DNA from: Syntrophales bacterium
GTDB lineage: Bacteria; Desulfobacterota; Syntrophia; Syntrophales; PHBD01
Direction: 5' to 3'
NCBI GenBank assembly: GCA_035363115.1
Contig: DAOSEM010000012.1
Coordinates: 1 to 64,000 of the forward strand
DNA: 64,000 nucleotides
Part shown: positions 8,692 to 17,021 of the stretch, piece by piece
Numbering within the stretch: position 1 is the first letter of the stretch
Layout: each line of letters begins with the position of its first letter
Position numbers and translations under genes: made by a program
Notes under the pieces: generated by a model
Told to the model about the DNA's origin: nothing
The model's database searches: none
The model's input: the letters and a program-made list of their open reading frames with translations, nothing else

Positions 8692-10193
8692 TTTGCACCT
8701 CCGTTCAGCAAAAAGCCGTTTTCCGCCAGGGCGACGGCCCGAAACATCCCCCCCGCCTTGTGCAGCGTTTCCTCGTATTCACTCCGGGGGTCGGAATCGG
8801 CGACGATGCCCGCGCCCGCCTGGACCGACAGCATCCCGTTTTCCAGCATCATTGTCCGGATGGTGATGCCCAGGTCCATGTTGCCCGTGTAGCTGATGTA
8901 GCCGACGGCGCCGCCGTAAGGCCCCCGCGGGTATTTCTCCAGCTCGTCGATGATCTCCATGGCCCGGACCTTCGGCGCCCCCGTCAGCGTTCCCGCCGGA
9001 AAGGCCGCCCTGAGGACGTCGAAGGCGTCCCGCCCGTCGTCCAGTTGGGCCTGGATGTCGGAGACCAGATGCATGACGTGGGAATAGCGCTCCACGGCCA
9101 TCAGCTGGCTCACCTGGACGCTCCCCGTCCGGGCGATCCGCCCCAGGTCGTTCCGTCCCAGGTCGACGAGCATCACGTGCTCCGCCTTCTCCTTCGGGTC
9201 CTGGAGCAGTTCGTCCGCCAGGCGCCGGTCCTCCTGCTCCGTGGCGCCCCTTCTCCGCGTACCGGCGATGGGCTTCAACTCGGCGATGCCCTCCTCCAGG
9301 CGAACCATGACCTCCGGGGAGGAGCCGATCAGGTGGAAGCCGTCGATCTTCAGGAAAAAAAGGTATGGAGACGGGTTGACGTACCGCAGGGCCCGGTAGA
9401 GGTTGACGGGATCGACGGAACAGGGCCGTTCGAAGCGCTGGGAGAGGACGACCTGGATGATGTCGCCGGCGATGATGTATTCCTTCGCCCGGACGACCAT
9501 GTCGCGGAATTCCTCCTCCGTGACGGTCCCTTCAAACGAGCCGCCTTCGCCCGCCCGTTCCTGCGGCGGAATGATGGGGGCCGGAGCGGCCTTGAGGCGT
9601 GCAATCAGCTCTTCGATCTTCCCGGCCGCCTCGTCGTAGGCCTGCCGGAGACCGGCGGCTCCGTCCGTCCGGGCGCAGGAGACGACCTTGAGGGTATGGC
9701 GCACGTTGTCGAAAACGAGCAGGGTGTCCGTAAGCAGGAAGGCTGCCTCGTCGGTTCCGCTTTCTCGCCGGGGACGGCGGTCCAGTTTCTTCTCGAAGAA
9801 GCGGATCATGCCATAGCCCAGGAACCCGACGGCCCCACCGAAGAAGCGGGGAAGCTCCGGGAGACTGACCGGCCGGTACCGCCCCAGGATCTCCTTCAGG
9901 ACGCGCAGTGGATCCCCGTCATGCTCCAGGACCCGGCTCGCCCCGTTCTCCTCTACGTGCACTTCTCGCCCCCGGACCCGGAAGACGAGGCGCGGCGACA
10001 GGCCCAGGAAGGTGTACCGTCCCCACTTCTCCGACCCCTCGACACTCTCCAGGAGAAACACGTTCCGCTCCTCCCGCAGCTTGAGCAGGGCCGTGACGGG
10101 CGTCTCCGTGTCCGCCAGGAGCTCGCGGTACACGGGAATCAGGTTGCCTTCCCGGGCCAGAGCCCGGAACGTGTCGAAATCGGGGAAAATCAT
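8688..10193 (-). CDS. trpE: Anthranilate synthase component I
   Basis: A 501-residue chorismate-utilising enzyme making anthranilate with TrpG. The LLES feedback motif (VFLLESVEGSEKWGRYTFLG region) indicates allosteric inhibition by tryptophan; the C-terminal chorismate-binding signatures GTRRRGATEQED and FPAGTLTGAPKVRAMEIIDE are intact. The ATG at 10193 has GAGAGG upstream and gives the usual N-terminus; the 39-residue in-frame extension covers the attenuator hairpins and is rejected. It is the first structural gene after the Trp leader and its two terminators. Confidence 0.97.
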   Translation of the reverse strand: MIFPDFDTFRALAREGNLIPVYRELLADTETPVTALLKLREERNVFLLESVEGSEKWGRYTFLGLSPRLVFRVRGREVHVEENGASRVLEHDGDPLRVLKEILGRYRPVSLPELPRFFGGAVGFLGYGMIRFFEKKLDRRPRRESGTDEAAFLLTDTLLVFDNVRHTLKVVSCARTDGAAGLRQAYDEAAGKIEELIARLKAAPAPIIPPQERAGEGGSFEGTVTEEEFRDMVVRAKEYIIAGDIIQVVLSQRFERPCSVDPVNLYRALRYVNPSPYLFFLKIDGFHLIGSSPEVMVRLEEGIAELKPIAGTRRRGATEQEDRRLADELLQDPKEKAEHVMLVDLGRNDLGRIARTGSVQVSQLMAVERYSHVMHLVSDIQAQLDDGRDAFDVLRAAFPAGTLTGAPKVRAMEIIDELEKYPRGPYGGAVGYISYTGNMDLGITIRTMMLENGMLSVQAGAGIVADSDPRSEYEETLHKAGGMFRAVALAENGFLLNGGAK

Positions 10194-10214
10194 GTCTTCA
10201 TATCCTCTCTGTCG

Positions 10215-10247
10215 AAATAAAAAAGGCCGCTTTGCGGGCGGCCTTTT
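10215..10247 (-). terminator. Second (promoter-distal) terminator of the trp leader
   Basis: On the minus strand AAAAGGCCGC and GCGGCCTTTT form a 10-bp stem with a 7-nt loop followed by a T-rich run. It lies 22 bp upstream of the trpE start and downstream of the attenuator terminator at 10268-10303. Confidence 0.75.
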
Positions 10248-10267
10248 CGTAATCCGGTGTGCGAAAC

Positions 10268-10303
10268 AAAAAAGCCGCGGGATCCCGAGGGGACCCCGCG
10301 GCT
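10268..10303 (-). terminator. trp attenuator terminator
   Basis: On the minus strand AGCCGCGGG and CCCGCGGCT form a very stable stem (10303-10295 with 10281-10273) followed by TTTTTT. It starts 22 nt after the stop codon of the Trp-rich leader peptide, the classic arrangement for ribosome-mediated attenuation. Confidence 0.85.
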
Positions 10304-10324
10304 CGTGCATACTATGTCAGTACA

Positions 10325-10402
10325 TCAGCGGCGGACGGACCCCTCTCCTGTGGTCCACCACCACCAGCGATTCAAAGTTGTCATGCTACGCGAACGGTTC
10401 AT
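10325..10402 (-). CDS. trpL: trp operon leader peptide
   Basis: A 25-codon ORF beginning MNRSRSMTTLNR and containing four consecutive TGG Trp codons at positions 13-16, followed by TTGEGSVRR and TGA. AAGAGGAAAAG lies just upstream of the ATG. The Trp-codon region GGTGGTGGACC can pair with GGTCCGTCCGCC near the leader stop (one bulged base), giving a 1:2 hairpin ahead of the terminator at 10268-10303. Ribosomes stalled at the Trp codons when charged tRNA-Trp is scarce should block this hairpin and favour read-through into trpE. The 2:3 antiterminator looks weak by eye. Confidence 0.88.
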   Translation of the reverse strand: MNRSRSMTTLNRWWWWTTGEGSVRR

Positions 10403-10425
10403 GCTCTTTTCCTCTTTTTCGGTCT

Positions 10426-10454
10426 CCCTAACAGGACGCCCCCGGCGTCGTCAA
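10426..10454 (-). promoter_or_regulatory. Candidate trp operon promoter
   Basis: Minus-strand TTGACG (10454-10449), a 17-bp spacer and TTAGGG (10431-10426) resemble a sigma-70 promoter. Transcription would start around 10420, just ahead of trpL, which is the spacing expected for an attenuated operon. The -10 box is weak. Confidence 0.45.
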
Positions 10455-10491
10455 CCTTTTTTTGCCCTCTTCCCTGTCCAGAAACAGAAAC

Positions 10492-10787
10492 GGATTTCAA
10501 ATCTGCACCCCTTCTCTTGTATTCCTTTCATACCAAGCTGGATCACCTTTCCTGTTTTAAGGAGCGTATCGGCACGGGGGCGCGACCGGGGGTTTCCAGA
10601 GGAGCGATTAGGACTTTTTTCCCATCCCTCCAACCTGACAGATCGTCGAAGAGGGAACGCGGGAAAAAACGTCCGCGACGGCGGAAGCCCCCGTGGCAGC
10701 CCCCGCGCCGATGCGTTGAATGCAAAGGAAAGGGGGCCGGCCTGTCAGGAAAGAAAAGAAAAAGGAAGGGGAGCGGATTTGAAATCC
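10492..10787. repeat. 23-bp inverted repeats flanking a 296-bp noncoding segment
   Basis: The left arm 10492-10514 and the right arm 10765-10787 are inverted copies matching at 21 of 23 positions, each with a core GGATTTCAAATC followed by CCCCTTC. The right arm also contains a short perfect palindrome just past the tyrA stop. The enclosed sequence has no convincing ORF. It fills most of the tyrA-trpL gap and could be a small non-autonomous mobile or REP-like unit, or simply two hairpin sites. Confidence 0.5.
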
Positions 10788-10793
10788 GCCTTT

Positions 10794-11555
10794 CTACACT
10801 CCGCGGCGGAGCCGTTCTTCGAGCCCCTCCGCGTCCTCCTCCTCGACAAACCGCTTCAACTGCGCCACCGCCTTCTCGTACGCCGCGATCACCTCCCGGG
10901 CGGAGGGATTCTTCGTCACCAACTCGGCAAAAAGCCGCGGGGAGGGACCAAAGACCTTCTCCAGCAAGTCCTGCTTTGTCCGGAAGGCCGGGGTCGACAT
11001 CCGCTCCAGCATCTCCGGGTCTTCCCCCAGGGTCTCCATGGCCAGTCCCATGGCCATCGTGTTCAGATGGGTGAGCCCCTGGACAACGGCCATGACCCGG
11101 TCGTGCCTCTCCGGCGTGGTCTCGACGACCCTCGCCCCGCTGCGCTCCAGGATCTCCCGGAGCCACGCCTTCCCGGATTTGCCGCGGCCGGGACAGAGAA
11201 CGACGTTCTGTCCCTCAAGATCGACCGCATCGGGTCCGAAGAGGGGATGGCAACCGACGACTTCCGCCGCCGTGGCCGCCAGCATTTCCCGGACAGGCTC
11301 CTCCTTGAGGGAGGTCAGGTCCATCAGGAGAGCACCCGGCTTCAGGTGCGGACCGACCCGGCGGATCACCTCCGTCGTCACCGCCATGGGCACCGCCACG
11401 ACGACAACCCTGCAGGCGGCCACCAGCTCCGGAAGGGGCATTCCCGAATCCCGCTCGGAGATGTGGACGTCATATCCGCGGCCGGCAAAAAAGCGGGCGA
11501 ACCAGCGGCCCATCCCGCCTCCGCCTCCGACGATGCCCACCGCACGCTTCCTCAT
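10794..11555 (-). CDS. tyrA: Prephenate/arogenate dehydrogenase
   Basis: A 253-residue NAD(P)-dependent dehydrogenase that oxidatively decarboxylates prephenate to 4-hydroxyphenylpyruvate (or arogenate to tyrosine). The N-terminal dinucleotide motif is GIVGGGGGMGRWFA; the TyrA hallmark HPLFGPDA follows, and the helical C-terminal dimerisation domain contains VQGLTHLNTMAMG. There is no fused chorismate mutase or ACT domain, so it is a compact monofunctional type. The ATG at 11555 overlaps the aroC stop as ATGA. It is the last gene of the upper half of the aromatic cluster. Confidence 0.93.
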   Translation of the reverse strand: MRKRAVGIVGGGGGMGRWFARFFAGRGYDVHISERDSGMPLPELVAACRVVVVAVPMAVTTEVIRRVGPHLKPGALLMDLTSLKEEPVREMLAATAAEVVGCHPLFGPDAVDLEGQNVVLCPGRGKSGKAWLREILERSGARVVETTPERHDRVMAVVQGLTHLNTMAMGLAMETLGEDPEMLERMSTPAFRTKQDLLEKVFGPSPRLFAELVTKNPSAREVIAAYEKAVAQLKRFVEEEDAEGLEERLRRGV

Positions 11556-12607
11556 CGCCCGACCGCCCTCTGCCTCAGGAGGTGGTCCGCCAGGACGATG
11601 GAGACCATGGCCTCGCAGACCGGCAGGATCCTCGGGATAACGCACCCGTCGTGCCTTCCCCGGACGGCCAGTACGACCGGTTTCCCCGAGACATCCACGG
11701 TCTGCTGCTCCCTGCCGATGGAGGGGATCGGTTTGCAGGCCACCCGGATCACGATATCCTGGCCCGTCGAGATGCCCGCGAGGATCCCTCCGGCCCGGTT
11801 CGACTGGAACCCGTCCGGTCCCAGGGCATCGTTGCTCTCAGAGCCCTTCATCCGGGCCGCCTCGAACCCGGCGCCGATCTCCACGCCCTTGACGGTCCCG
11901 ATGCTCATGAGGGCTCCGGCCAGGTCGGCGTCGAGCTTGTCGAAGACGGGTTCGCCGAGACCGGGAGGACACCCCTGGACGACCACCTCCACGACACCTC
12001 CCAGCGAATCCCCTTCTTTTCTCGCCTCCTCCAAGAGGTCTGCCATCCGGGCGGCCGCCTCCGGATCGGGACACCGGAGGTCATTCCGGTCCATCTCCCC
12101 GGGCCGGGTGTCCGCGGCGGTGATCCCCCCAAGCTCCCTCGTGAAGGCAAACACTCGGATTCCCGATCCCGCCAGGACCTTCGCGGCCACGGCCCCGGCG
12201 GCGACCCGGGCGGCGGTTTCCCGCCCGGAGGCGCGCCCGCCCCCCCGGTAGTCCCGGATGCCGTACTTCTGCAGGTACGCATAGTCGCCGTGCCCGGGCC
12301 GGAAGACGTCCCGAAGATGTTCGTAGTCATGCGACGCGGCGTCCCGGTTTCGGATCAGAAGCGCGATCGGGGTGCCCGTGGTCTTTCCCTCGAACACGCC
12401 GGAGAGGATCTCCACGCGGTCGTCTTCCCGGCGGGGCGATGACGATCGAACACGGCCCGGCCTGCGCCGGTCCAGCCACTCCTGGACGTCCTGCTCGTCG
12501 AGGGCAAGGCCCGGCGGGCACCCGTCCACGACGGCCCCGAGGGCGGGACCGTGGGATTCCCCCCAGGTCGTAACGCGGAATAAGACTCCGATGGTACTGC
12601 CGGCCAT
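11552..12607 (-). CDS. aroC: Chorismate synthase
   Basis: A 351-residue FMN-dependent enzyme that eliminates phosphate from EPSP to form chorismate, the branch point for Phe, Tyr and Trp. Family signatures are visible: GESHGPALGAVVDGCPPG near the N-terminus, FRPGHGDYAY, GGGRASGRETAARVAAGA and FQSNRAGGILAGISTG. AAGGGGGG before the ATG supports the start. It begins 10 nt after aroK and overlaps tyrA by 4 nt. Confidence 0.98.
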   Translation of the reverse strand: MAGSTIGVLFRVTTWGESHGPALGAVVDGCPPGLALDEQDVQEWLDRRRPGRVRSSSPRREDDRVEILSGVFEGKTTGTPIALLIRNRDAASHDYEHLRDVFRPGHGDYAYLQKYGIRDYRGGGRASGRETAARVAAGAVAAKVLAGSGIRVFAFTRELGGITAADTRPGEMDRNDLRCPDPEAAARMADLLEEARKEGDSLGGVVEVVVQGCPPGLGEPVFDKLDADLAGALMSIGTVKGVEIGAGFEAARMKGSESNDALGPDGFQSNRAGGILAGISTGQDIVIRVACKPIPSIGREQQTVDVSGKPVVLAVRGRHDGCVIPRILPVCEAMVSIVLADHLLRQRAVGR

Positions 12608-12617
12608 GATCCCCCCC

Positions 12618-13169
12618 TTAAACGCCCGATTGCGGACAGGCCGCCGGAACGGAAAGCCGCCGCACGACGTATTCTGCGATCATTTCTGTTACTTCGATGG
12701 TGGAGCGGTGGGATGTGTCGATGGCCAGGTCCGCCACAAGGCGATAGACGGGAAGACGCTCCCGGAGCAGCCGCTCCACTTCCTCCCGGACGCCGCCCTC
12801 CGTCAGCGGAGGCCGCTGTTCCGCCGTCTTTCCGTCGGCGTCCAGCCGCTCCAGGATGACATTCGTTCCGGCGGTGAGCCAGACGAAAAAACCGTCCGTT
12901 TCCAGGGCTTCCACGTTCGCCCGGTCCAGAACGGCCCCGCCCCCCAGCGCGACGACGCATCGCTCATCCGGCAGTTCCGCGATGACCCGGCGCTCGAGGG
13001 CCCGAAACTCCCCCCAGCCCCCGTCGTCCACGATCCGCCGGACGGTCCGCCCTGCTAGTTCCTCGATCCGCGCATCGGTATCGAAAAAAGGCAGTCCCAG
13101 CTGCTCCGCCAGCAGCCGGCCGACAGTGCTCTTGCCACAGCCCCGGTATCCCACGAGGACGATTCTCAT
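12618..13169 (-). CDS. aroK: Shikimate kinase
   Basis: A 183-residue P-loop kinase phosphorylating shikimate at the 3-hydroxyl. The Walker A GYRGCGKST opens the protein; DTDARIEE and GGWGEFRALE match the shikimate-binding region, and ALGGGAVL is the GGG motif. The lid residues lie near RPPL. The start overlaps the aroA stop as ATGA; a much longer in-frame ORF upstream is antisense-like noise inside aroA. Confidence 0.96.
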   Translation of the reverse strand: MRIVLVGYRGCGKSTVGRLLAEQLGLPFFDTDARIEELAGRTVRRIVDDGGWGEFRALERRVIAELPDERCVVALGGGAVLDRANVEALETDGFFVWLTAGTNVILERLDADGKTAEQRPPLTEGGVREEVERLLRERLPVYRLVADLAIDTSHRSTIEVTEMIAEYVVRRLSVPAACPQSGV

Positions 13170-14431
13170 GCGTTCAGGCCCTCCAGCATCTCCCAGAAAC
13201 GGGGAAACGATTTGGCCACACACCGCTCGTCCCGGATCGCCATTCCCGGCACGGCCAGCCCCAGGACGGCAAAGCTCATGGCGATGCGGTGGTCGTTGTA
13301 GGTCTCGATCTCGGCGCCCCGGGGCCGCCCCCCCTCGATGACCAGGCCGTCGGGCCTCTCCTCGGCGGAGATGCCCGTCTTCCTCAACTCCGCCGCCAGG
13401 GCGGCCAGGCGGTCGCTTTCCTTCACCCGCAGGTGCGCGACCCCGGTAATCACCGTTCGTCCGGGCCGCAGGGCCGCAAGCACGGCCAGGGTCGGAACCA
13501 TGTCGGGCATGTTCCCGAGATCGAAGACACGATCCCCGTTCGCAAGAGCCCCGCCTGCGACCTCCACCTCGCCTTCTCCGCGCCGGACCGTGCAGCCGAA
13601 CTCCTCCAGGATGCCCAGGATTCCAATGTCTCCCTGCCGGGTACGGGGGTTGATGCGTTCCACCCGGACGGTTCCCCCCGTGACTGCGGCGGCCAGGAAG
13701 AAATAGGACGCACTGGAGACGTCCCCCTCTACAAAATAGGTTCCCCCGGCATAGCGCTGTCCATGGGGAACGACGAACGCGCGAGCATGTTCGCGATGGA
13801 CCTCGACGCCGAACTGCCGCATGGTCTCCACGGTGACGTCCACATACGGGAGCGATGGGACATGCCCTTCCAGGACCACGGTCACGTCCCCGGAAGCGTA
13901 GGGGGCGCTGATGAGGAGGGACGAGACGTACTGGCTGCTGTCCAGATCCCTGAGCACAACCCGTCCGCCCGGAAGGCCGCGGCCCCGGACCGTGACGGGA
14001 GGGCACCCCCGGTCCCCTTCCGTTGCGATGTCGACGCCCAGCGCGACCAGAGCCTCCTGGAGGGGGCCAACAGGGCGCTCGCAAAGGCGGCGGTCCCCTG
14101 TCAGCGTGAAGGTCCCGTTCCCAAGGGCGACCACGGAGGTCAGGAGCCGCATGGCCGTTCCGTTGTTTCCCAGGAAAAGCGCACTCCCGGGGGGGGTAAG
14201 CGTCCCTCCCGTGCCTGTGACAACCAGGTCCTCCCCTTCCCATCGGATCCCGGCTCCGAGGGAGCGAAGGGCCTGCACGAGGCGCACGGAGTCCTCCGCG
14301 TCCAGGGCGTTCCGGAGAACGGACCGCCCCCCCGCCAGGGCGGCCATGATCAGGGCCCGCTGGGTGTAGCTCTTCGATCCCGGAGCCGCGACGACGGCCC
14401 GGAGAGGACCGGCGGGTTCAATGCGTTTCAT
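13166..14431 (-). CDS. aroA: EPSP synthase (3-phosphoshikimate 1-carboxyvinyltransferase)
   Basis: A 421-residue enzyme joining phosphoenolpyruvate to shikimate 3-phosphate. The substrate loop APGSKSYTQRALIMAAL is present, as is LFLGNNGTAMRLL (the PEP-binding LGNAGT region with N in place of A) and the C-terminal ESDRLAALAAELRK and DHRIAMSFAVLGL. The N-for-A change lies in the loop that determines glyphosate sensitivity, so sensitivity class cannot be assumed. The ATG at 14431 has AAGGAG 9 bp upstream; the TTG at 14440 is less likely. It overlaps aroE by 14 nt. Confidence 0.97.
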   Translation of the reverse strand: MKRIEPAGPLRAVVAAPGSKSYTQRALIMAALAGGRSVLRNALDAEDSVRLVQALRSLGAGIRWEGEDLVVTGTGGTLTPPGSALFLGNNGTAMRLLTSVVALGNGTFTLTGDRRLCERPVGPLQEALVALGVDIATEGDRGCPPVTVRGRGLPGGRVVLRDLDSSQYVSSLLISAPYASGDVTVVLEGHVPSLPYVDVTVETMRQFGVEVHREHARAFVVPHGQRYAGGTYFVEGDVSSASYFFLAAAVTGGTVRVERINPRTRQGDIGILGILEEFGCTVRRGEGEVEVAGGALANGDRVFDLGNMPDMVPTLAVLAALRPGRTVITGVAHLRVKESDRLAALAAELRKTGISAEERPDGLVIEGGRPRGAEIETYNDHRIAMSFAVLGLAVPGMAIRDERCVAKSFPRFWEMLEGLNA

Positions 14432-15236
14432 CGTTTTCAAGCTCCTTTTCCACGATCCGCCGCATGGTCTCCCGGGGCGGCTCCAGGCCCGTCCAGAGGC
14501 GGATCTGCTCCGCCCCCTGGTTTACGAACATGCCGACCCCCGACCGGACGGAGCATCCCGCGGCCTCCGCCTCCCGGAGCAGCCGGGTCCGGAGGGGCCG
14601 GTAGACAAGGTCCACCACGCGGGGAATCCGCGCGAGCAGGGCCGCGTCCACCGGCGTATTCTTCACATCCGGCACCATCCCGACCGGGGTGGCGTTGATC
14701 AGGCACCCCGCATCGATCCTTCCCAGTTCCCCCGGCGAGCAGGACGTGCAGCCGAACGCCGCGGCCAGTGTCTCGCGGCCGCTTTCCGACCTCCCCGCCA
14801 CGACGGGCCTTCCGCCTTCCAGGATGGCCGCATAGACGGCGGCGCGGGCCGCCCCGCCGGTCCCCAGGACCGCGACGGTTATTCCCCGCAGGTCCGTCCA
14901 GTCGTGAAGGTCCCTGGCCAGGCCGCGCCCGTCGGTGTTGTGACCTACCCAGCGGCCGTCCTCGCAACAGACCGTGTTGACTGCTCCCACCGCCAGGGCG
15001 TCGCCGGCCACCTCGTCGAGGTAAGGGATGATGGCTTTTTTGAAGGGAATGGTCACGGCGATCCCCTTCACGTCCGATTCCCGGAGATCCCGGAGGGCCG
15101 CTTCCAGGTCCGTCACGCAGAGGGCCTCGAAGCTGGCGTCGATCCCGAGTTCCCGGTATGCCCCATTGTGCATCTGCGGGGACAGGCTCTGGCGGACGGG
15201 GTTCCCGATCAGGACGAAGCGCTTACCGTTCCTCAT
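14418..15236 (-). CDS. aroE: Shikimate dehydrogenase
   Basis: A 272-residue NADPH-dependent reductase turning 3-dehydroshikimate into shikimate. The N-terminal GNPVRQSLSPQMHN holds the shikimate-binding serines, VTIPFKKAI carries the catalytic Lys, and HNTDGRGL the Asp. The NADP fold follows with VLGTGGAARAAVYA and AGRSE. It is the separate enzyme rather than the AroDE fusion, though aroD is immediately upstream with a 14-nt overlap. Confidence 0.97.
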   Translation of the reverse strand: MRNGKRFVLIGNPVRQSLSPQMHNGAYRELGIDASFEALCVTDLEAALRDLRESDVKGIAVTIPFKKAIIPYLDEVAGDALAVGAVNTVCCEDGRWVGHNTDGRGLARDLHDWTDLRGITVAVLGTGGAARAAVYAAILEGGRPVVAGRSESGRETLAAAFGCTSCSPGELGRIDAGCLINATPVGMVPDVKNTPVDAALLARIPRVVDLVYRPLRTRLLREAEAAGCSVRSGVGMFVNQGAEQIRLWTGLEPPRETMRRIVEKELENDETH

Positions 15237-15927
15237 CCGCCCATCCTCCTCCCAGCAGCCTCAGCATCCGCCGCATCTCCCCGACGGCCAACTGTCCCGG
15301 CGCGGTCTCTTCGCCTTCCTCCAGGGAGGCATACGTCAGAAAGGAACCCAGGAGCGGCGCCATGACCCTGCTGATCCGTCCCGCCTCGCCCATGCAGAAG
15401 GCGATCATCCGCTGCCCGCATTCCCGTGCCCGAGGCAAAAGGCTGAGAACCCGGAGGTTGTCTTCCGGACGCTTCGCGAAGGGAACCAGTTTGATCACCG
15501 GCACACCCTCGCGTATCAGGCTCTTCAGAAGGTCCGCCAGCGCTTCCTCTCCGGGGGTTCCCACCGGCAGGTGACAGGACAGGATCGCCTCTGTGGCGTG
15601 GCCGCCGTTCCCGGCGATGGAATCGAGGAGAGCCCTCCGCAGAGACGGCTCGGTCCTCGCTTCCACGTCCACATAGTCCGCCCCCAGGGCGGCGGCCTCC
15701 ATGAGAAATGCGATCCGTTGGTCTTCCGGCCCCTCGAAGCGTCCTCCTTCCTCCCGATGCCGGTTCGTGACGACAATCTTTCCCGCCTTCGCGGCCAGGA
15801 GCCTCGGCAGGTCCGGATCGGCCATGCCGTCAAGCCGGAGCTCCACAATTCCGGCCATGGCATAGGCCCGCTCCATCTTTTTCAGGGCCGCCTCCGTCGA
15901 GGCGGCGTTCACGGGAATGCAGATCAC
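15223..15927 (-). CDS. aroD: 3-dehydroquinate dehydratase, type I
   Basis: A 234-residue class I dehydroquinase forming a Schiff base with 3-dehydroquinate. The expected features are present: VELRLDGM near the N-terminus, TNRHREEGG, the catalytic His in AILSCH, the Schiff-base Lys in VIKLVPFAK, and the late SFLTYASLEE segment. The start is GTG at 15927, overlapping the pheA stop as GTGA with GGGGGG upstream; the longer frame extends 25 residues into pheA and is unsupported. Many Desulfobacterota use type II enzymes, so the type I choice is noteworthy but not unusual. Confidence 0.93.
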   Translation of the reverse strand: MICIPVNAASTEAALKKMERAYAMAGIVELRLDGMADPDLPRLLAAKAGKIVVTNRHREEGGRFEGPEDQRIAFLMEAAALGADYVDVEARTEPSLRRALLDSIAGNGGHATEAILSCHLPVGTPGEEALADLLKSLIREGVPVIKLVPFAKRPEDNLRVLSLLPRARECGQRMIAFCMGEAGRISRVMAPLLGSFLTYASLEEGEETAPGQLAVGEMRRMLRLLGGGWADEER

Positions 15928-17021
15928 GGCTGTTCGTCCCCCCGGGGATAGGACCCGAGAATCTTCAAAAAAGCGGTCTGCTTCGCCAGCTCTTCCAGGC
16001 ACCGCTTCGGCTTGGCCTCCTCCCGGTGCCCGGCGAAATCAGCGAAGAAGAGGTATTCCCACATCCGGTCGCGTACCGGGTAGGACTCGATCCGGGTCAG
16101 GTTCACCCCCTCCGACGCAAAGGGTGCCAGGGTCTTGTGGAGCGCCCCGGGCTGGTGGGCCGTCCCGAAGAGGATGGAGGTCTTGTCGTGGCCCGTCGGT
16201 GCGGCGGCCTTTTCCGCCTTCCCCTTCGTTCCCAGGACCAGGAAGCGCGTCGTGTTCAGCGGGCTGTCCTCGATCCCCTCGGCCAGCAGGCGGAAATCTC
16301 CTGTGTCGGCGGCGAGGCGGCTCGCCACGGCGGCGCCCGCCGGGTCTTCCAGGACCTTTCGCGCGGCCGTGGCCGTGCTCTCCGTCTCCACGAGCACCGC
16401 CCGGGGCAGGTTCCTCCGGAGCCAGCCCCGGCACTGGGCCAGGGCCTGGGGATGGGAGTAGACCCGCTCGATCCGGTCCGTCTCCTCTCCCCCGGAGACG
16501 AGGCAGTGGCGGATTCGGCCGTAGACCTCCGCCCGGATCGTCAGCGGCGTGTTAAGCAGGCCGTCCAGGGTCGATTTGACGGATCCCTCGGCGGAATTCT
16601 CGACCGGGACGATGCCCCAGTCCGTCGTTCCCCGCTCCACCGCGTCGAAGACGGCGGCAATCGTCGCCTGGGGTCGGAGAAGGGCACCCTGCCCGAAATG
16701 GCCGAGGGCCGCCTGGTGGCTGAAGGAGGTCTCCGGCCCGAGGAAGGCCGCCGTGACGGGAGCCTGCAGGGCCCGGGAGGCAGAAAGGATCTCCCGGTAG
16801 ATCGCCCGGAGGGCCTCGTCCGGCAGAGGGCCCTCGTTCATCTCCTCGACACAGCGGCAGACCTGGCTTTCCCGAGCCGGGTCGTAGATCTCCCATCCTT
16901 CGAGGCGCTTGAGACGGCCGATCTCCACGGCCAGGGACGCCCGCTCGTTCAGGAGGCGGACCATGGCGGCGTCCTTCTCCTTCACCAGGGCGCGCAGGGC
17001 CTGCAGGCTGCTCTTACTCAT
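15924..17021 (-). CDS. pheA: Bifunctional chorismate mutase/prephenate dehydratase (P-protein)
   Basis: A 365-residue fusion. Residues 1-85 are an AroQ-type chorismate mutase (LNERASLAVEIGRLKR); residues 90-270 are prephenate dehydratase, with AFLGPETSFSHQAA, VPVENSAEGSVKSTLDGL and the catalytic NTTRFLVLG; residues 280-355 form an ACT domain (GALHKTLAPFASEGVNLTRIESYP), the usual site of phenylalanine feedback. It commits chorismate to phenylpyruvate. Coupled by ATGA to aroB upstream and GTGA to aroD downstream. Confidence 0.97.
   Translation of the reverse strand: MSKSSLQALRALVKEKDAAMVRLLNERASLAVEIGRLKRLEGWEIYDPARESQVCRCVEEMNEGPLPDEALRAIYREILSASRALQAPVTAAFLGPETSFSHQAALGHFGQGALLRPQATIAAVFDAVERGTTDWGIVPVENSAEGSVKSTLDGLLNTPLTIRAEVYGRIRHCLVSGGEETDRIERVYSHPQALAQCRGWLRRNLPRAVLVETESTATAARKVLEDPAGAAVASRLAADTGDFRLLAEGIEDSPLNTTRFLVLGTKGKAEKAAAPTGHDKTSILFGTAHQPGALHKTLAPFASEGVNLTRIESYPVRDRMWEYLFFADFAGHREEAKPKRCLEELAKQTAFLKILGSYPRGDEQP

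Noticed and set aside
10403..10793. T-box or TRAP-type trp regulation
   Set aside because: No T-box consensus and no (G/U)AG triplet series; the Trp-codon leader explains control instead.
10257..12251. 664-codon plus-strand ORF across trpL, tyrA and aroC
   Set aside because: It runs antisense through the attenuator, tyrA and aroC, is full of Arg/Pro/Ser and has no motif. Shadow ORF.
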